Below are positions 36,850-46,156 of a stretch of DNA of 64,000 nucleotides, piece by piece. Every line of letters starts with the position of its first letter. Position 1 is the stretch's first letter. Made by a program: the position numbers and the translations under genes. Below the pieces are notes generated by a model that worked only from the letters and a program-made list of their open reading frames with translations, did no database searches and had not been told where the DNA came from. Source of the DNA: Aquimarina sp. Aq78 (GTDB lineage Bacteria > Bacteroidota > Bacteroidia > Flavobacteriales > Flavobacteriaceae); assembly GCF_900299525.1 (NCBI RefSeq), contig NZ_OMKA01000001.1, positions 248,001-312,000 on the forward strand, in the 5' to 3' direction.

Positions 36850-37879
36850 TTTCTAATCGAATTATTAGATTTACATTATAAAACTCTTTTTGCTTATTAA
36901 TTTCCAGTTCATGTTTATTTGGATATATTAGCTCTAATCGTCTTTTAACATTAAGAATACCTATACCACTAGAAGCATCTACAGATTTTTTTGGTTTATA
37001 TGAATTTTTAACTTTAAATGTAATGTTATTAGCTTCAGTAGTTAATAAAATATCTATAAAACCGTTTTTAGTATCTTCTATATTTCCATGCTTAAAAGTA
37101 TTTTCAACAAAAGGAATTAAAAGCATAGGTGCAATCATATATGATTGATTAACTTTAGAGTAGTCAAAATTAATAGCTTCAATAGCATCATCTTTTAGTT
37201 TAAAGAGCTCTATAAGATTTAATATATAATGTATCTCTTCCTTTAGACTTACTGTTTTTTTTTTAGAGCCATAAAGTGAATAATCAAGCATTTTTGATAG
37301 TTGCATAATAGCTTTAGAGCTCTTATTGTCATTGGTTAATGATAATGTATATATATTGTTAAGTATATTGAAAAGAAAATGCGGGTTAATTTGAGATACC
37401 AAAAAGTTTTTTTCGGCTTTAGTTAATAAAATTTCTTTTTCTTCTCGTTTTTTTTGTTCTGAAAAACTATAAAATAAAAAACTTATAAAGATTGCCAATA
37501 TTATTGGCATCATATGATTAAAGATTGTTTCTAAAGATTCAATATCAAAATACTTAAAATTAAAAATAGTATTCAAAGAATAAGAATGATCTCTATTAAG
37601 ATGAGCTAAGTAATAAAAAAAACGAATGAAAAAGTCAATAACAGTTACCGAAAAAAGGATTAGTCCAAAATTTATTAAACCGTAAATGAAATACTTTTTG
37701 GAAGCATAATACTTTGTAATGAGTATTTTATAATTAAGATGAAACACTAACATTTGCATGCTTATTATGCCAAGTGATCTAAAGACAGATTCCCATAAAT
37801 CTGTAAGCACACTAAATATAAAAAATATAAACAGAGAATATAATATCCAGAATATTATGTGTTTTCTTTTTTGTGGCAT
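36839..37879 (-). CDS. LytS-type sensor histidine kinase
   Basis: 346 residues. Four hydrophobic segments (about 10-30, 36-52, 60-85, 115-135), a short linker, then His_kinase with the phosphoacceptor H167 (NPHFLFNILNNIY), the N-box-like FVENTFKHGN and the G-box-like GIGILNVKRRLELIYP. A promoter with both boxes lies 28 bases upstream. Signal unknown. The pair of this kinase and its regulator resembles the other two LytTR systems of the window closely in length and order. Confidence 0.9.
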   Translation of the reverse strand: MPQKRKHIIFWILYSLFIFFIFSVLTDLWESVFRSLGIISMQMLVFHLNYKILITKYYASKKYFIYGLINFGLILFSVTVIDFFIRFFYYLAHLNRDHSYSLNTIFNFKYFDIESLETIFNHMMPIILAIFISFLFYSFSEQKKREEKEILLTKAEKNFLVSQINPHFLFNILNNIYTLSLTNDNKSSKAIMQLSKMLDYSLYGSKKKTVSLKEEIHYILNLIELFKLKDDAIEAINFDYSKVNQSYMIAPMLLIPFVENTFKHGNIEDTKNGFIDILLTTEANNITFKVKNSYKPKKSVDASSGIGILNVKRRLELIYPNKHELEINKQKEFYNVNLIIRLENEL

Positions 37880-37907
37880 TATTTATTTCAATAAGTATTT
37901 ACAAATC

Positions 37908-37937
37908 CAAATATAAGTACTATTCATTACTAACAAA
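37908..37937 (-). promoter_or_regulatory. Bacteroidota-type promoter of the LytTR operon
   Basis: On the minus strand, TTTG (plus-strand CAAA 37934-37937), an 18-base spacer, and TATATTTG (plus-strand CAAATATA 37908-37915), matching TTG-N17-23-TAnnTTTG, 28 bases before the start codon at 37879. Confidence 0.65.
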
Positions 37938-38088
37938 TGTTATATAAATGAATTGCTTCAAAATTTAAATGACATCCACTAATTCTTAAGTTAATCATAA
38001 AATTGAGCATTGGATTATTTCAATTCTAAATTTACTTAAATAATCTTCTTGTTCATTGATTTTTATCTTTTCTCATTGCGCCTAATGA

Positions 38089-38096
38089 TAGCTTTG
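38089..38096 (+). promoter_or_regulatory. -7 promoter element that decides the DUF5916 start
   Basis: TAGCTTTG, an exact TAnnTTTG box, 24 bases before ATG 38121 and downstream of the earlier possible starts 38049 and 38085. No TTG at the -33 distance is clear. Confidence 0.4.
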
Positions 38097-38120
38097 TCTT
38101 TGAAGTTAAATTTAATAATT

Positions 38121-40541
38121 ATGAGAATCTGGATTTTATTAATTCTATTGTTCATTTTACTTAAAGGTTATACTCAAGAAAAAAAAGAGCTACTAACAAA
38201 ACGTATAAACAAAAGTGTAAAAGTAGACGGTCTACTTACCGAAACTTTTTGGGAAACCATTCCAATTGCTACAGATTATAGAATGCTGCAACCAGATAAT
38301 GGCCCATTAGCCCCAGAATCGCATAAAACGGAAGTTAAAATTGTGTATGATGATGATGCCATTTATATTGGAGCACTGTTATATGATAATTCTTCAAATA
38401 CTATTTTAAAAGAATTTAGTCAAAGAGATAATATTTTAGCAGAAGCAGATGTGTTTACAGTTGCAATAAATACCTTTAATGATGGTATTAATGAAAATAA
38501 ATTTTATGTTACTGCAGCAGGAACACAAGCTGATTCAAAAACGCTACAAGGAGGAAGAAGAAGTAATGATTTTAATTGGAGTGCTGTTTGGGAAAGTGCT
38601 GTAAACATTACCGATAAAGGCTGGATTGTTGAAATCAAGATTCCTTATGCCGCTTTACGTTTTCAGAATTCAGACATACAAACTTGGGGAATCAACTTTT
38701 TTAGAGATATTAAAAGTCGTAATGAAACTTATTCCTGGAATTTTGTTGACAGAACGGTTGGTAGAGAATCTCAATACAATGGTGTATTAACAGGGATAAC
38801 TGCTATAAAACCACCTCTACGACTAAGCTTTTTTCCTTTTGTTTCTGGAGTTTACGAAACAAGAGAGGATAACTCTAGTCGTCAATTAAATGCTGGCTTA
38901 GATTTAAAATATGGTATTTCGGAAAATTTTACATTAGATGCTACTGTGATACCAGATTTTACACAAACTGGTTTTGACCCTGTTTCACTAAACTTGGGTC
39001 CATTTGAACAAACCTTTAGAGAACAACGACAATTTTTTACAGAAGGCGTAGAACTCTTCAATAAAGGAAATATCTTTTTTTCTCGTAGAATTGGAGGCAA
39101 GCCAAGCGGGTTTGCTAATCCAACAAGAAATGAACAAATACTAAAAGAGCCTAGTGAAGTAAAAGTATTAAATGTTTTTAAAATCTCTGGACGTACTAAA
39201 AGAGGCCTTGGTATAGGTTTTTTAAATGCGATTACAAAAAAAACAGAAGCAACTTTATTAAACACAGAAACCAATACCGAACGAAAGGAAATTATAGAAC
39301 CTTTTACTAACTATAATGTTTTGGTATTGGACCAACAATTCAATAATAATTCATCGGTTTCTTTTATAAATACTAATGTGTTACGGAATGGAGATTTTAG
39401 AGATGCGAATGTTAGTGCATTGGCCTATGACATCTCAACCAAGTCTAATCACTATAATTTCTCAGGAGATTTTAGGTATAGTATTATTAATAATGTAGAA
39501 AATATAAATGGTTTTAGCGGAGGCTTCAATTTTCAAAAGACATCAGGTAATGTTCGATATGGAGCCGGTTATAATATGGCAGACACCAAATTCGATGTTA
39601 ATGATTTAGGAAGACAGCGTAGAAACAATTACAGTGATTTTTTTGCAGATATTAGTTATCAGAAGTTTACACCTAAAGGGCGTTTTAATAATTACAAAAT
39701 TTCGTTATTTACTTTTGTAGGTCATCTTTATAAACCGCACACTTTTACAAGAGCAGATATTGGTGTAGATGCATCATTTGTAACTAAAAAACAATTGAAT
39801 TACGTTATGAGTGCAGAAATAAATCCATCCAAAAATTTTGATTATTTCGAACCTCGAACGCCTGGAAGATTTTTTGAACAAAACCCAAGATTCTTTTGGA
39901 ATTCTGACTTCAATACCGATGGAGGAAGACGCTTATCAGCAGGTTTTACCTTTAGAACTTTACAAAGATTTAATGATTCAGAGCACAATTATAGTTTTGC
40001 TATTAAGCCGCAAATACGATTAAGTAATAAATTTAAAATAAACTATTCACTTGATGGAGTCTATAAGAAATCTGAACCAGGTTTTGTAACCAATACAGGA
40101 TCAGATATTATATTTGGTAGACGTGATATTAGAGAGATAGAAAACAGCATTCGATTTACATATAATCATGATAATAATCATGCGATAAATCTAAATTTTA
40201 GAAACTATTGGTCTACTGTTCAATATAAAACTAGATTTTTCATCCTTGAACAAGATGGTAGCTTAACCAAAACGAATCAACAACTTAATTTTAACCCAGA
40301 CACTAACTTTAATGCTTGGAATTTAGACCTTAACTATTCTTGGCAATTTGCCCCAGGTAGTCAAGCTGTGTTTTTATATAGAAATACTATTTTTCAAAAT
40401 ACAGATAATAGTACATTAAATTATCTAGAGAGTTTAGATGATCTATTAAAGCAACCTTTAGCTCATATTTTTTCAGTTAAAGTTACCTATTTTTTAGACT
40501 ATTTAAATTTTAAAAAGGTGCTTAGAAAGAAGAAAAATTAA
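38121..40541 (+). CDS. DUF5916 protein with N-terminal CBM9-like domain
   Basis: 806 residues from ATG 38121, where a clean signal peptide begins (MRIWILLILLFILLKGYTQ); the longer reading from TTG 38049 would put two dozen non-signal residues before it. A carbohydrate-binding family 9-like domain (about 22-190; VDGLLTETFWETIP, DDAIYIGALLYD, GWIVEIKIPYAALRF) is followed by a long beta-barrel typical of DUF5916 (EQTFREQRQFFTEGVELFN, FFSRRIGG, GLGIGFLNAITKKTEA) ending in a barrel-like SVKVTYFLDY. Outer-membrane protein; function of the family not settled. Divergent from a LytTR pair and followed by a PepSY membrane protein. Confidence 0.87.
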   Translation: MRIWILLILLFILLKGYTQEKKELLTKRINKSVKVDGLLTETFWETIPIATDYRMLQPDNGPLAPESHKTEVKIVYDDDAIYIGALLYDNSSNTILKEFSQRDNILAEADVFTVAINTFNDGINENKFYVTAAGTQADSKTLQGGRRSNDFNWSAVWESAVNITDKGWIVEIKIPYAALRFQNSDIQTWGINFFRDIKSRNETYSWNFVDRTVGRESQYNGVLTGITAIKPPLRLSFFPFVSGVYETREDNSSRQLNAGLDLKYGISENFTLDATVIPDFTQTGFDPVSLNLGPFEQTFREQRQFFTEGVELFNKGNIFFSRRIGGKPSGFANPTRNEQILKEPSEVKVLNVFKISGRTKRGLGIGFLNAITKKTEATLLNTETNTERKEIIEPFTNYNVLVLDQQFNNNSSVSFINTNVLRNGDFRDANVSALAYDISTKSNHYNFSGDFRYSIINNVENINGFSGGFNFQKTSGNVRYGAGYNMADTKFDVNDLGRQRRNNYSDFFADISYQKFTPKGRFNNYKISLFTFVGHLYKPHTFTRADIGVDASFVTKKQLNYVMSAEINPSKNFDYFEPRTPGRFFEQNPRFFWNSDFNTDGGRRLSAGFTFRTLQRFNDSEHNYSFAIKPQIRLSNKFKINYSLDGVYKKSEPGFVTNTGSDIIFGRRDIREIENSIRFTYNHDNNHAINLNFRNYWSTVQYKTRFFILEQDGSLTKTNQQLNFNPDTNFNAWNLDLNYSWQFAPGSQAVFLYRNTIFQNTDNSTLNYLESLDDLLKQPLAHIFSVKVTYFLDYLNFKKVLRKKKN

Positions 40542-40630
40542 TGCTTTTACTTAAAAAAACAGCCAGCTCATTGAATTTTATTTTAAGAATTCATTTTAGA
40601 GTATATTTTTAATTAAACAAAACTTATAAA

Positions 40631-41188
40631 ATGAAAAAAACAAAAGCCTACTGGAATCGTATTATACATAGAGACTTAGCATATTTTTTCCTTGGTTTGA
40701 TTATTGCATTTTCTATTTCAGGAATTACTTTAAATCATAGAGAAAGTTTCAGTTCGAGAGAGTATAGTATCGAAAGTAAAGAAGTTTCAATGATATTACC
40801 TGAAAGTCAGGATCAAATTACTGAAACATTCATTAGGGAAACTTCAAAATCATGGGATGTACCCAATGAACTTAGAGGTTTTGAGGTTGATGGAAAAGAA
40901 ATTGTGATTTTTTATAAAAATGCTTTTGGGCTTATTGATATAGATACGGGTAAAGGACGTTTAGAGTTTTCAAAACCAATTCCTGTTTTAAAGCAAATGA
41001 CCATTTTGCACCAAACCACTAATACATGGTGGATATGGTTTTCGGATATTTTCGGGATTGCAATGTTGACTATTACTATAACCGGCATGTTTATTATTAA
41101 AGGGAAAAATAGTTTTAAACGATATGGTTGGAAACTTACACTAATAGGCCTGATATTCCCTTTTATATTCTTGTTTTTCATTAATTAA
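40631..41188 (+). CDS. PepSY-associated transmembrane protein
   Basis: 185 residues. An N-terminal helix (ayFFLGLIIAFSISGITLNHRE), a PepSY-like periplasmic domain (about 45-125; PNELRGFEVDGKEIVIF, TGKGRLEFSKPIPVL), and two C-terminal helices with the H-rich MTILHQTTNTWWIWFSDIFG signature that in PepSY_TM proteins binds haem or supports iron and flavin reduction. Inner membrane. It sits 89 bases after the DUF5916 gene and 7 bases before the dioxygenase-like gene, so it may supply electrons or metal for the latter. Confidence 0.8.
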   Translation: MKKTKAYWNRIIHRDLAYFFLGLIIAFSISGITLNHRESFSSREYSIESKEVSMILPESQDQITETFIRETSKSWDVPNELRGFEVDGKEIVIFYKNAFGLIDIDTGKGRLEFSKPIPVLKQMTILHQTTNTWWIWFSDIFGIAMLTITITGMFIIKGKNSFKRYGWKLTLIGLIFPFIFLFFIN

Positions 41189-41195
41189 ATTAATC

Positions 41196-41870
41196 ATGGA
41201 AAGAAAAAAATTCATTAAAAGTTTAGGATTAGGCGTTGTTGCTGCTCCTATTTTTGGAGCCTCTCTAAATTATGACTCAAAAGAAAGTAGCAGTAATGAT
41301 TGCAGAATGACACCACGAGAGACTATAGGTCCATTTCCATTAAAATCACCAGCAGATTTTGTTCGTGCTAATATTGTTGGAGATAGAGAAGGAGTACCGC
41401 TAATAATTAATTTAACCGTTCAAAATGTAATTGCAAATTGTTCTGCACTAACTGATGTATATGTAGATTTTTGGCAATGTGATGCCAAAGGGAACTATTC
41501 AGAATACTCACATCAATTAGATGGTAATTTTAGACATAAACATTTTCTTCGTGGAAGGCAAACTACCGACAAACAAGGAAATGTATCGTTTATATCTATT
41601 TTTCCAGGGTGGTATCCAGGTAGAGCGCCACATTTACATCTAGAAGTTCTAAAAAAGAATGGTCAATCATTGTTGGTAACTCAAATAGCTTTTCCAGATC
41701 ATATATCTGATACAGTATACAAGAATAAGTACTATAAAGGAAAACCTCATACCAAAAATAGACGAGATTATGAATTTAGTGATAGTTTGTCTGGAAATTT
41801 AGTAGATACTATAACTGGAGATAATATTAATGGTTATAGGTTACACAAAATCATAAATGTAAAAGCCTAA
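41196..41870 (+). CDS. Intradiol dioxygenase-like secreted protein
   Basis: 224 residues. The N-terminus (MERKKFIKSLGLGVVAAPIFGASL) resembles a Tat-type or twin-basic signal. The core is an intradiol ring-cleavage dioxygenase fold: RETIGPFPL, the DAKGNYS segment with the first Tyr ligand, and WYPGRAPHLHLEV, which supplies the second Tyr and both His ligands of Fe(III). Related extracytoplasmic proteins act on catechol-like or lignin-type aromatics, but the substrate is not known here. Follows the PepSY protein by 7 bases; likely one transcript. Confidence 0.8.
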   Translation: MERKKFIKSLGLGVVAAPIFGASLNYDSKESSSNDCRMTPRETIGPFPLKSPADFVRANIVGDREGVPLIINLTVQNVIANCSALTDVYVDFWQCDAKGNYSEYSHQLDGNFRHKHFLRGRQTTDKQGNVSFISIFPGWYPGRAPHLHLEVLKKNGQSLLVTQIAFPDHISDTVYKNKYYKGKPHTKNRRDYEFSDSLSGNLVDTITGDNINGYRLHKIINVKA

Positions 41871-42042
41871 TTGATACTAGCAGTAATATAAATCAAAAAC
41901 GTTGGAAATATTCTTATGGGAACCACACAAAAACTTTTTCATGAATGTTTCATCAAATATGTGATTGAATACTGTATAAAAACATTAAATTTAGAGTTAA
42001 ATTCTATTCAAAAAATATTCTTAAAACCTAAAATTCTGAATT

Positions 42043-42219
42043 ATGAAAAAAGCACTTTTAAATGTAACAGGATCTAAAGAATTATCTAAAAATGAGCAAA
42101 AAAGTATTGACGGAGGCGCAGGCCCAAGTCGCCCCTGTGGTGGAGATGGCTCATTTATATATGTAGATGGTGTTAAGGTATGTTGTTATATACCTTGGAG
42201 CGGTCATTATATATGCTAA
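42043..42219 (+). CDS. Small double-glycine leader peptide (bacteriocin- or RiPP-like)
   Basis: 58 residues, too short for most gene finders. Residues 1-25 look like a flavobacterial double-glycine leader: hydrophobic LLNVTGS, the ELSKNEQKSIDGG block ending in G24-G25. The 33-residue core after GG carries four cysteines (C32, C47, C48, C58) and is rich in Gly and aromatics (PCGGDGSFIYVDG, CCYIPWSGHYIC). Leaders of this type are usually cut and exported by a peptidase-C39 ABC transporter; none is in the window. A hairpin terminator follows, so it is a free transcript. A disulfide-stabilised antimicrobial or signalling peptide is the best guess; activity is inferred. Confidence 0.75.
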   Translation: MKKALLNVTGSKELSKNEQKSIDGGAGPSRPCGGDGSFIYVDGVKVCCYIPWSGHYIC

Positions 42220-42272
42220 CATTTCTTCAATTATGATATTAAAATTCTAATCGAATTTATTTTAGAATATTC

Positions 42273-42306
42273 AAAGAGATCATCTTTATAGATGGTCTCT
42301 TTTTGC
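42273..42306 (+). terminator. Terminator of the small peptide gene
   Basis: 12-bp stem AAAGAGATCATC with GATGGTCTCTTT (one wobble), loop TTTATA, then TTTTT. 54 bases after the stop at 42219. Confidence 0.8.
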
Positions 42307-42423
42307 TTATCTGATTATTACATAAGGTATTCAAAACATAATTTAGTCTGACAGAATTATCATTCCGACAGTTTTTACGATGATTTTGGTAGTACTTCGC
42401 ACTGTAATTTTAAAAATCATGTT

Positions 42424-43527
42424 ATGTTTAAAAAATATCCAATTCTTAAATGGGTTCTAATTGTCTTTGGCAGTATAATCGTCTTTCTCTTTATTTTCGG
42501 TTGGTGGTTTATGAGTTTATTACCTATAGAAGAAATGGGAACTGATTTGTCTACTACACAAACATTTGATTTGCCGTATTTATCTGAAGACATCCAACCT
42601 TCACGAGGAAAAATCTTAGCTATAGTAACAAGCACAGCTACTATGGGGAGCACCGATAAAAGTACGGGGTATGAACTAACCGAATTATCACGTGCTTATT
42701 ACGTTTTTCAAGCTAATGGCTTTGAAGTTGATATTGCCAGTCCGTTGGGAGGGGAACCACCAGTTGTGATTGATGATGATGATATGGGAAAATATGATTT
42801 TGCATTTTTAAACGATAGCATTGCTCAACATAAAGTAAAACATACTATTCAGGTAAAAAATATTAACCCAGATGTGTATGAAGCTGTGTTTTTTGCAGGA
42901 GGAAAAGGGGCAATGTTTGATTTCCCACAAAATAAGGCCATTCAAAATATTGTACGTAATTTATATCAATCAAATAAGGTGGTTGGCGCAGTATGTCATG
43001 GGCCGGCAGCTTTGGTAAATGTAACTCTCGACACCGGTCGCCCGTTGCTAGAAAACAAAAAAGTGAGTAGTTTTACTAATAATGAGGAATTACTACTTAT
43101 TCCAGATGCCGAAGAAATATTTCCTTTCCTTTTACAAGATAAACTAGTAGCTCAGGGTGCACGTTTTAATGAGGGAGCCACGTATTTGGAGCATATTAGC
43201 TATGATAAAAACTTGGTAACAGGTCAAAATCCTTGGTCTACATGGATATTAGCAGAAACTATGATTTCGGCATTAGGATATACACCAAAGCATAGAGAAA
43301 TAACAGCCGAAGAAAATGCTATGAAGGTCTTAATTGCATATGAAGAAGGAGGTACTCAGAAAGCCAAAGAATTAATTAAACAAATATCGACTGTAGAAAA
43401 TAAACCTTTGGCCAGGCAACTTATTGCTGTACATAGTGTTGTTGCAATTATGAAAGGTAGTATTGGGCGGTTTTTTAACCTTGTTAGTTTAACATCATAT
43501 GCAAAAGGAGAATCCAAGAACATATAG
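42424..43527 (+). CDS. Membrane-anchored DJ-1/PfpI family protein
   Basis: 367 residues. One N-terminal transmembrane helix (about 8-32) places a DJ-1/PfpI domain outside the cytoplasm: ILAIVTSTATMG, FEVDIASPLGGEPPV, VFFAGGKGAMFDFP, and the nucleophile elbow AVCHGPAALV with its catalytic Cys. A helical tail of about 90 residues follows (GGTQKAKELIKQI onward). Compared with the lipoprotein at 22805 it has the same domain but a membrane helix in place of the lipid anchor. It precedes a membrane AraC gene, as the other precedes NTF2-like genes. Reaction not assigned; relatives include deglycases and chaperones. Confidence 0.86.
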   Translation: MFKKYPILKWVLIVFGSIIVFLFIFGWWFMSLLPIEEMGTDLSTTQTFDLPYLSEDIQPSRGKILAIVTSTATMGSTDKSTGYELTELSRAYYVFQANGFEVDIASPLGGEPPVVIDDDDMGKYDFAFLNDSIAQHKVKHTIQVKNINPDVYEAVFFAGGKGAMFDFPQNKAIQNIVRNLYQSNKVVGAVCHGPAALVNVTLDTGRPLLENKKVSSFTNNEELLLIPDAEEIFPFLLQDKLVAQGARFNEGATYLEHISYDKNLVTGQNPWSTWILAETMISALGYTPKHREITAEENAMKVLIAYEEGGTQKAKELIKQISTVENKPLARQLIAVHSVVAIMKGSIGRFFNLVSLTSYAKGESKNI

Positions 43528-43562
43528 AGGTTGACAGCATAAGCTGTATTTATCTCGGGTTT

Positions 43563-43593
43563 AAAGTACAAATCAATACTTGGTTTGTACTTT
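43563..43593 (+). terminator. Terminator of the DJ-1-like gene
   Basis: Perfect 10-bp stem AAAGTACAAA/TTTGTACTTT (43563-43572 and 43584-43593), 11-base loop, then CTTT, 35 bases after the stop. Confidence 0.65.
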
Positions 43594-43618
43594 CTTTGAA
43601 TTCTAAATATCCCTACAT

Positions 43619-44686
43619 TTGGAAAAAATAATTCCATTGAGTTTTTTAGATATATTACTTGTAATTGTTAGTAGTGCAGGGCTCTTGCATGGGGTATTAT
43701 TTGCCTTCTACTTAAGTGTTTTTAAAAAGAAAAAGACATTGAGTAATCTTTTACTGGCATTCATTCTTGTATGTATGGCATTTAGAATAGGTAAATCGGT
43801 CATGTTAAATTTTGGTGATGGTCTGGAGCCTATCTTTATTTTTGCAGGATTAGCATTTTTGTTACTAATCGGACCACTTTTAAGGTGGTATGTTTTTGGG
43901 ATGACACGCCCTAATTTTAAATTACCCAAATATTATATTTTAGAATTCGTTCCATTTGCTTTGATTTTTATCGCTAGTCTTTTTGTGACCAAAGAATGGT
44001 ATGAAAACAGCAAGTTGGTTATTATCGTTTTTTCGAGCGGTCTTATTTTTATATATCTGCATTTCGCTTTTTATATAATTTTGTCATGGAGAATCTTAAA
44101 ACGTGCAAAGAAATATTATAAGCAAGAGCAACAAACAAAATCTCGTAGCGCAATATTAAATTGGTTACATCTCTTAATTATTGGTTTTGTAGTCATCTGG
44201 GGATCTTATGTTCTAAACATATTAGATGAAACCGTACCTTATATTGTAGGCCCAATATTATATTCTATAATTATCTATTTTTTAAGCTATAAAGCATTCC
44301 AACTTAAAGTAACAGATCTGGATGGTGATGTGTTTAAGGAAAACAACAATAACCTCTTATTTGATCAGATTTCAAAACTGGTTATTGATACTAAATTGTA
44401 TCTCGAACCAGATGTATCTCTAGCAAAACTGAGTACCATGATAGGGAAAACCACACAACTAACATCATCGGTTATTAATCAATATGCCAAACGAAATTTT
44501 AATGATTTTATAAATTATTATCGAATTCAAGACGCAAAGAGAATGCTTTCAGATACAGAAAGCGATAAATATACCATTTCATCAATTGCTTTTGATACAG
44601 GTTTTAGTAGCCTTTCCTCTTTTAATGGAGCATTTAAGAAGTTTGAAGGAATAACACCATCGTCGTATAGAAAAGGCCGAGTTTGA
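43619..44686 (+). CDS. Membrane-anchored AraC family regulator
   Basis: 355 residues from a TTG start; no ATG occurs before the first membrane helix. About seven transmembrane segments (residues 8-235) precede an AraC-type domain (LAKLSTMIGKTTQLTSSVIN; IAFDTGFSSLSSFNGAFKKF; GITPSSYRK). The arrangement with the DJ-1-like gene 91 bases upstream is a second copy of the AraC/DJ-1 association seen at 21.7-23.6 kb, here in reverse order. Likely controls its neighbour; signal unknown. Confidence 0.85.
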   Translation: MEKIIPLSFLDILLVIVSSAGLLHGVLFAFYLSVFKKKKTLSNLLLAFILVCMAFRIGKSVMLNFGDGLEPIFIFAGLAFLLLIGPLLRWYVFGMTRPNFKLPKYYILEFVPFALIFIASLFVTKEWYENSKLVIIVFSSGLIFIYLHFAFYIILSWRILKRAKKYYKQEQQTKSRSAILNWLHLLIIGFVVIWGSYVLNILDETVPYIVGPILYSIIIYFLSYKAFQLKVTDLDGDVFKENNNNLLFDQISKLVIDTKLYLEPDVSLAKLSTMIGKTTQLTSSVINQYAKRNFNDFINYYRIQDAKRMLSDTESDKYTISSIAFDTGFSSLSSFNGAFKKFEGITPSSYRKGRV

Positions 44687-44833
44687 TTTTAAATTGCTAT
44701 TTACTAAGATTTTTTGAAAAGCCTAATCTATTATATATTACGTTCTGTCTATTATTGTTTTCCGCCTGGCGATTAATTTTTCATATCGTATTTGTATACA
44801 ATTACTTTATAGTAAAATTAGATCTCATAAAGG

Positions 44834-46105
44834 ATGAAAAAAATATGTACACTTGTTTTAATTGTGTTTTTAGGTTTTTCTTGTAATTCTCAAAAAACGG
44901 ATACTACTGCTTACTATGCAAGGAAGAATGTCGATAGTCGAGTTGTTAAATTTGTAGGCGGTAATTGGTTCAATGGAGAAACATTTGAAAAGAAAACGAT
45001 TTGGCTTAAAGATGGTTTAATCTACTTCTCGAATACTGAAAAAGAAGTTGATACTATCGTAGATGTATCAGGTAAATATGTGATTCCTCCATTTGCCGAA
45101 GCCCATAATCATAATCTTGAAAGCAAACATGAGCTGGATAAACGAATTAAATCTTACTTGGATAATGGAATATTTTATGTTAAGCTTCTATCAACCATAA
45201 AAAAAAGAATTGATCCTTTAATGCATAATTATAACAAACCAGGTGGAATTGATGTAAGTATGGCACATGCTCCTTTAACAGCCAATGGTGGGCATCCAAT
45301 ACGTTTGCGTAAAAAACACCTTGATTATGGATACTTTAGAGGTTTGTTTAATACAATAGAAGAGATTGAGTTTCATGGTTATGTTACAATAAACAAACAA
45401 GAAGATTTAGATCATAAATGGAATAAGATCTTGTCATTTTCTCCGGATTTTATCAAATTAAACCTTCTTTATTCAGAAGAATATGAAAAAAGAAAAAATG
45501 ATACCCTATATTTTGGTAGAAAAGGGTTGGATCCCAAATTAGTTCCAGAAATTGTAAAAAAAGTTCATGCTAATAATTTAAGAGTAAGTGCTCATGTAGA
45601 AACTGCGTATGACTTTCATATTGCGGTCAATGCAGGTGTTGATGAAATAGCACATCTTCCCGAGATATCTAATGGGAAACTTATTAATAAAGAAGACGCC
45701 ATTTTGGCTAAAGAAAAAGGAGTAACTGTTGTGACCACGGTATCTCTGGTTCTAAAAAGACAAAAAAGAGTGGACTATCAAGACTTAGTTAAAAATATGG
45801 CATCGAACTTAAGGTTATTACAGCAAGAAGGCGTAACATTAGCGATAGGGTCTGATCAATACAATGGAAATTCAGTTGGTGAGTTTCAGTTTTTGTATAA
45901 GTTGAATATTTTTAGCAACTATGAATTACTTAAAATGTGGACAGAAAATGCTACGAGAACTATTTTTCCAAACCGTAAAGTAGGAGAGTTAAAAGAAGGT
46001 TATGAAGCCAGTTTTTTAGTATTAGATAAAGACCCATTAAAAGATATTTCAAATATTAATAAAAGTATTGTAACCAGAGTTAAGCAAGGGGTATTCTTAA
46101 AATAA
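44834..46105 (+). CDS. Amidohydrolase family lipoprotein
   Basis: 423 residues. Lipobox GFSCN (Cys 17). Metal-dependent amidohydrolase TIM barrel with all ligands in place: H91 and H93 (EAHNHN), the bridging lysine K208 (FIKLN), H254 (SAHVET), H274 (IAHLPE) and the catalytic D341 (GSDQ). It ends with the typical GELKEGYEASFLVLDKDP strand. Substrate unknown; imidazolonepropionase- or dipeptidase-like relatives exist. Attached to the outer or inner membrane by lipid. A LytTR kinase gene follows by 51 bases and may be co-transcribed. Confidence 0.87.
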   Translation: MKKICTLVLIVFLGFSCNSQKTDTTAYYARKNVDSRVVKFVGGNWFNGETFEKKTIWLKDGLIYFSNTEKEVDTIVDVSGKYVIPPFAEAHNHNLESKHELDKRIKSYLDNGIFYVKLLSTIKKRIDPLMHNYNKPGGIDVSMAHAPLTANGGHPIRLRKKHLDYGYFRGLFNTIEEIEFHGYVTINKQEDLDHKWNKILSFSPDFIKLNLLYSEEYEKRKNDTLYFGRKGLDPKLVPEIVKKVHANNLRVSAHVETAYDFHIAVNAGVDEIAHLPEISNGKLINKEDAILAKEKGVTVVTTVSLVLKRQKRVDYQDLVKNMASNLRLLQQEGVTLAIGSDQYNGNSVGEFQFLYKLNIFSNYELLKMWTENATRTIFPNRKVGELKEGYEASFLVLDKDPLKDISNINKSIVTRVKQGVFLK

Positions 46106-46156
46106 TGTATATTTTAAAACTTTTACCTATGAATTTGTCTTGTATTTAAATAGATT

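Noticed and set aside
38049-38120. Longer DUF5916 N-terminus from TTG 38049
   Set aside because: It adds 24 residues before a clear signal peptide and lies upstream of a TAGCTTTG promoter box.
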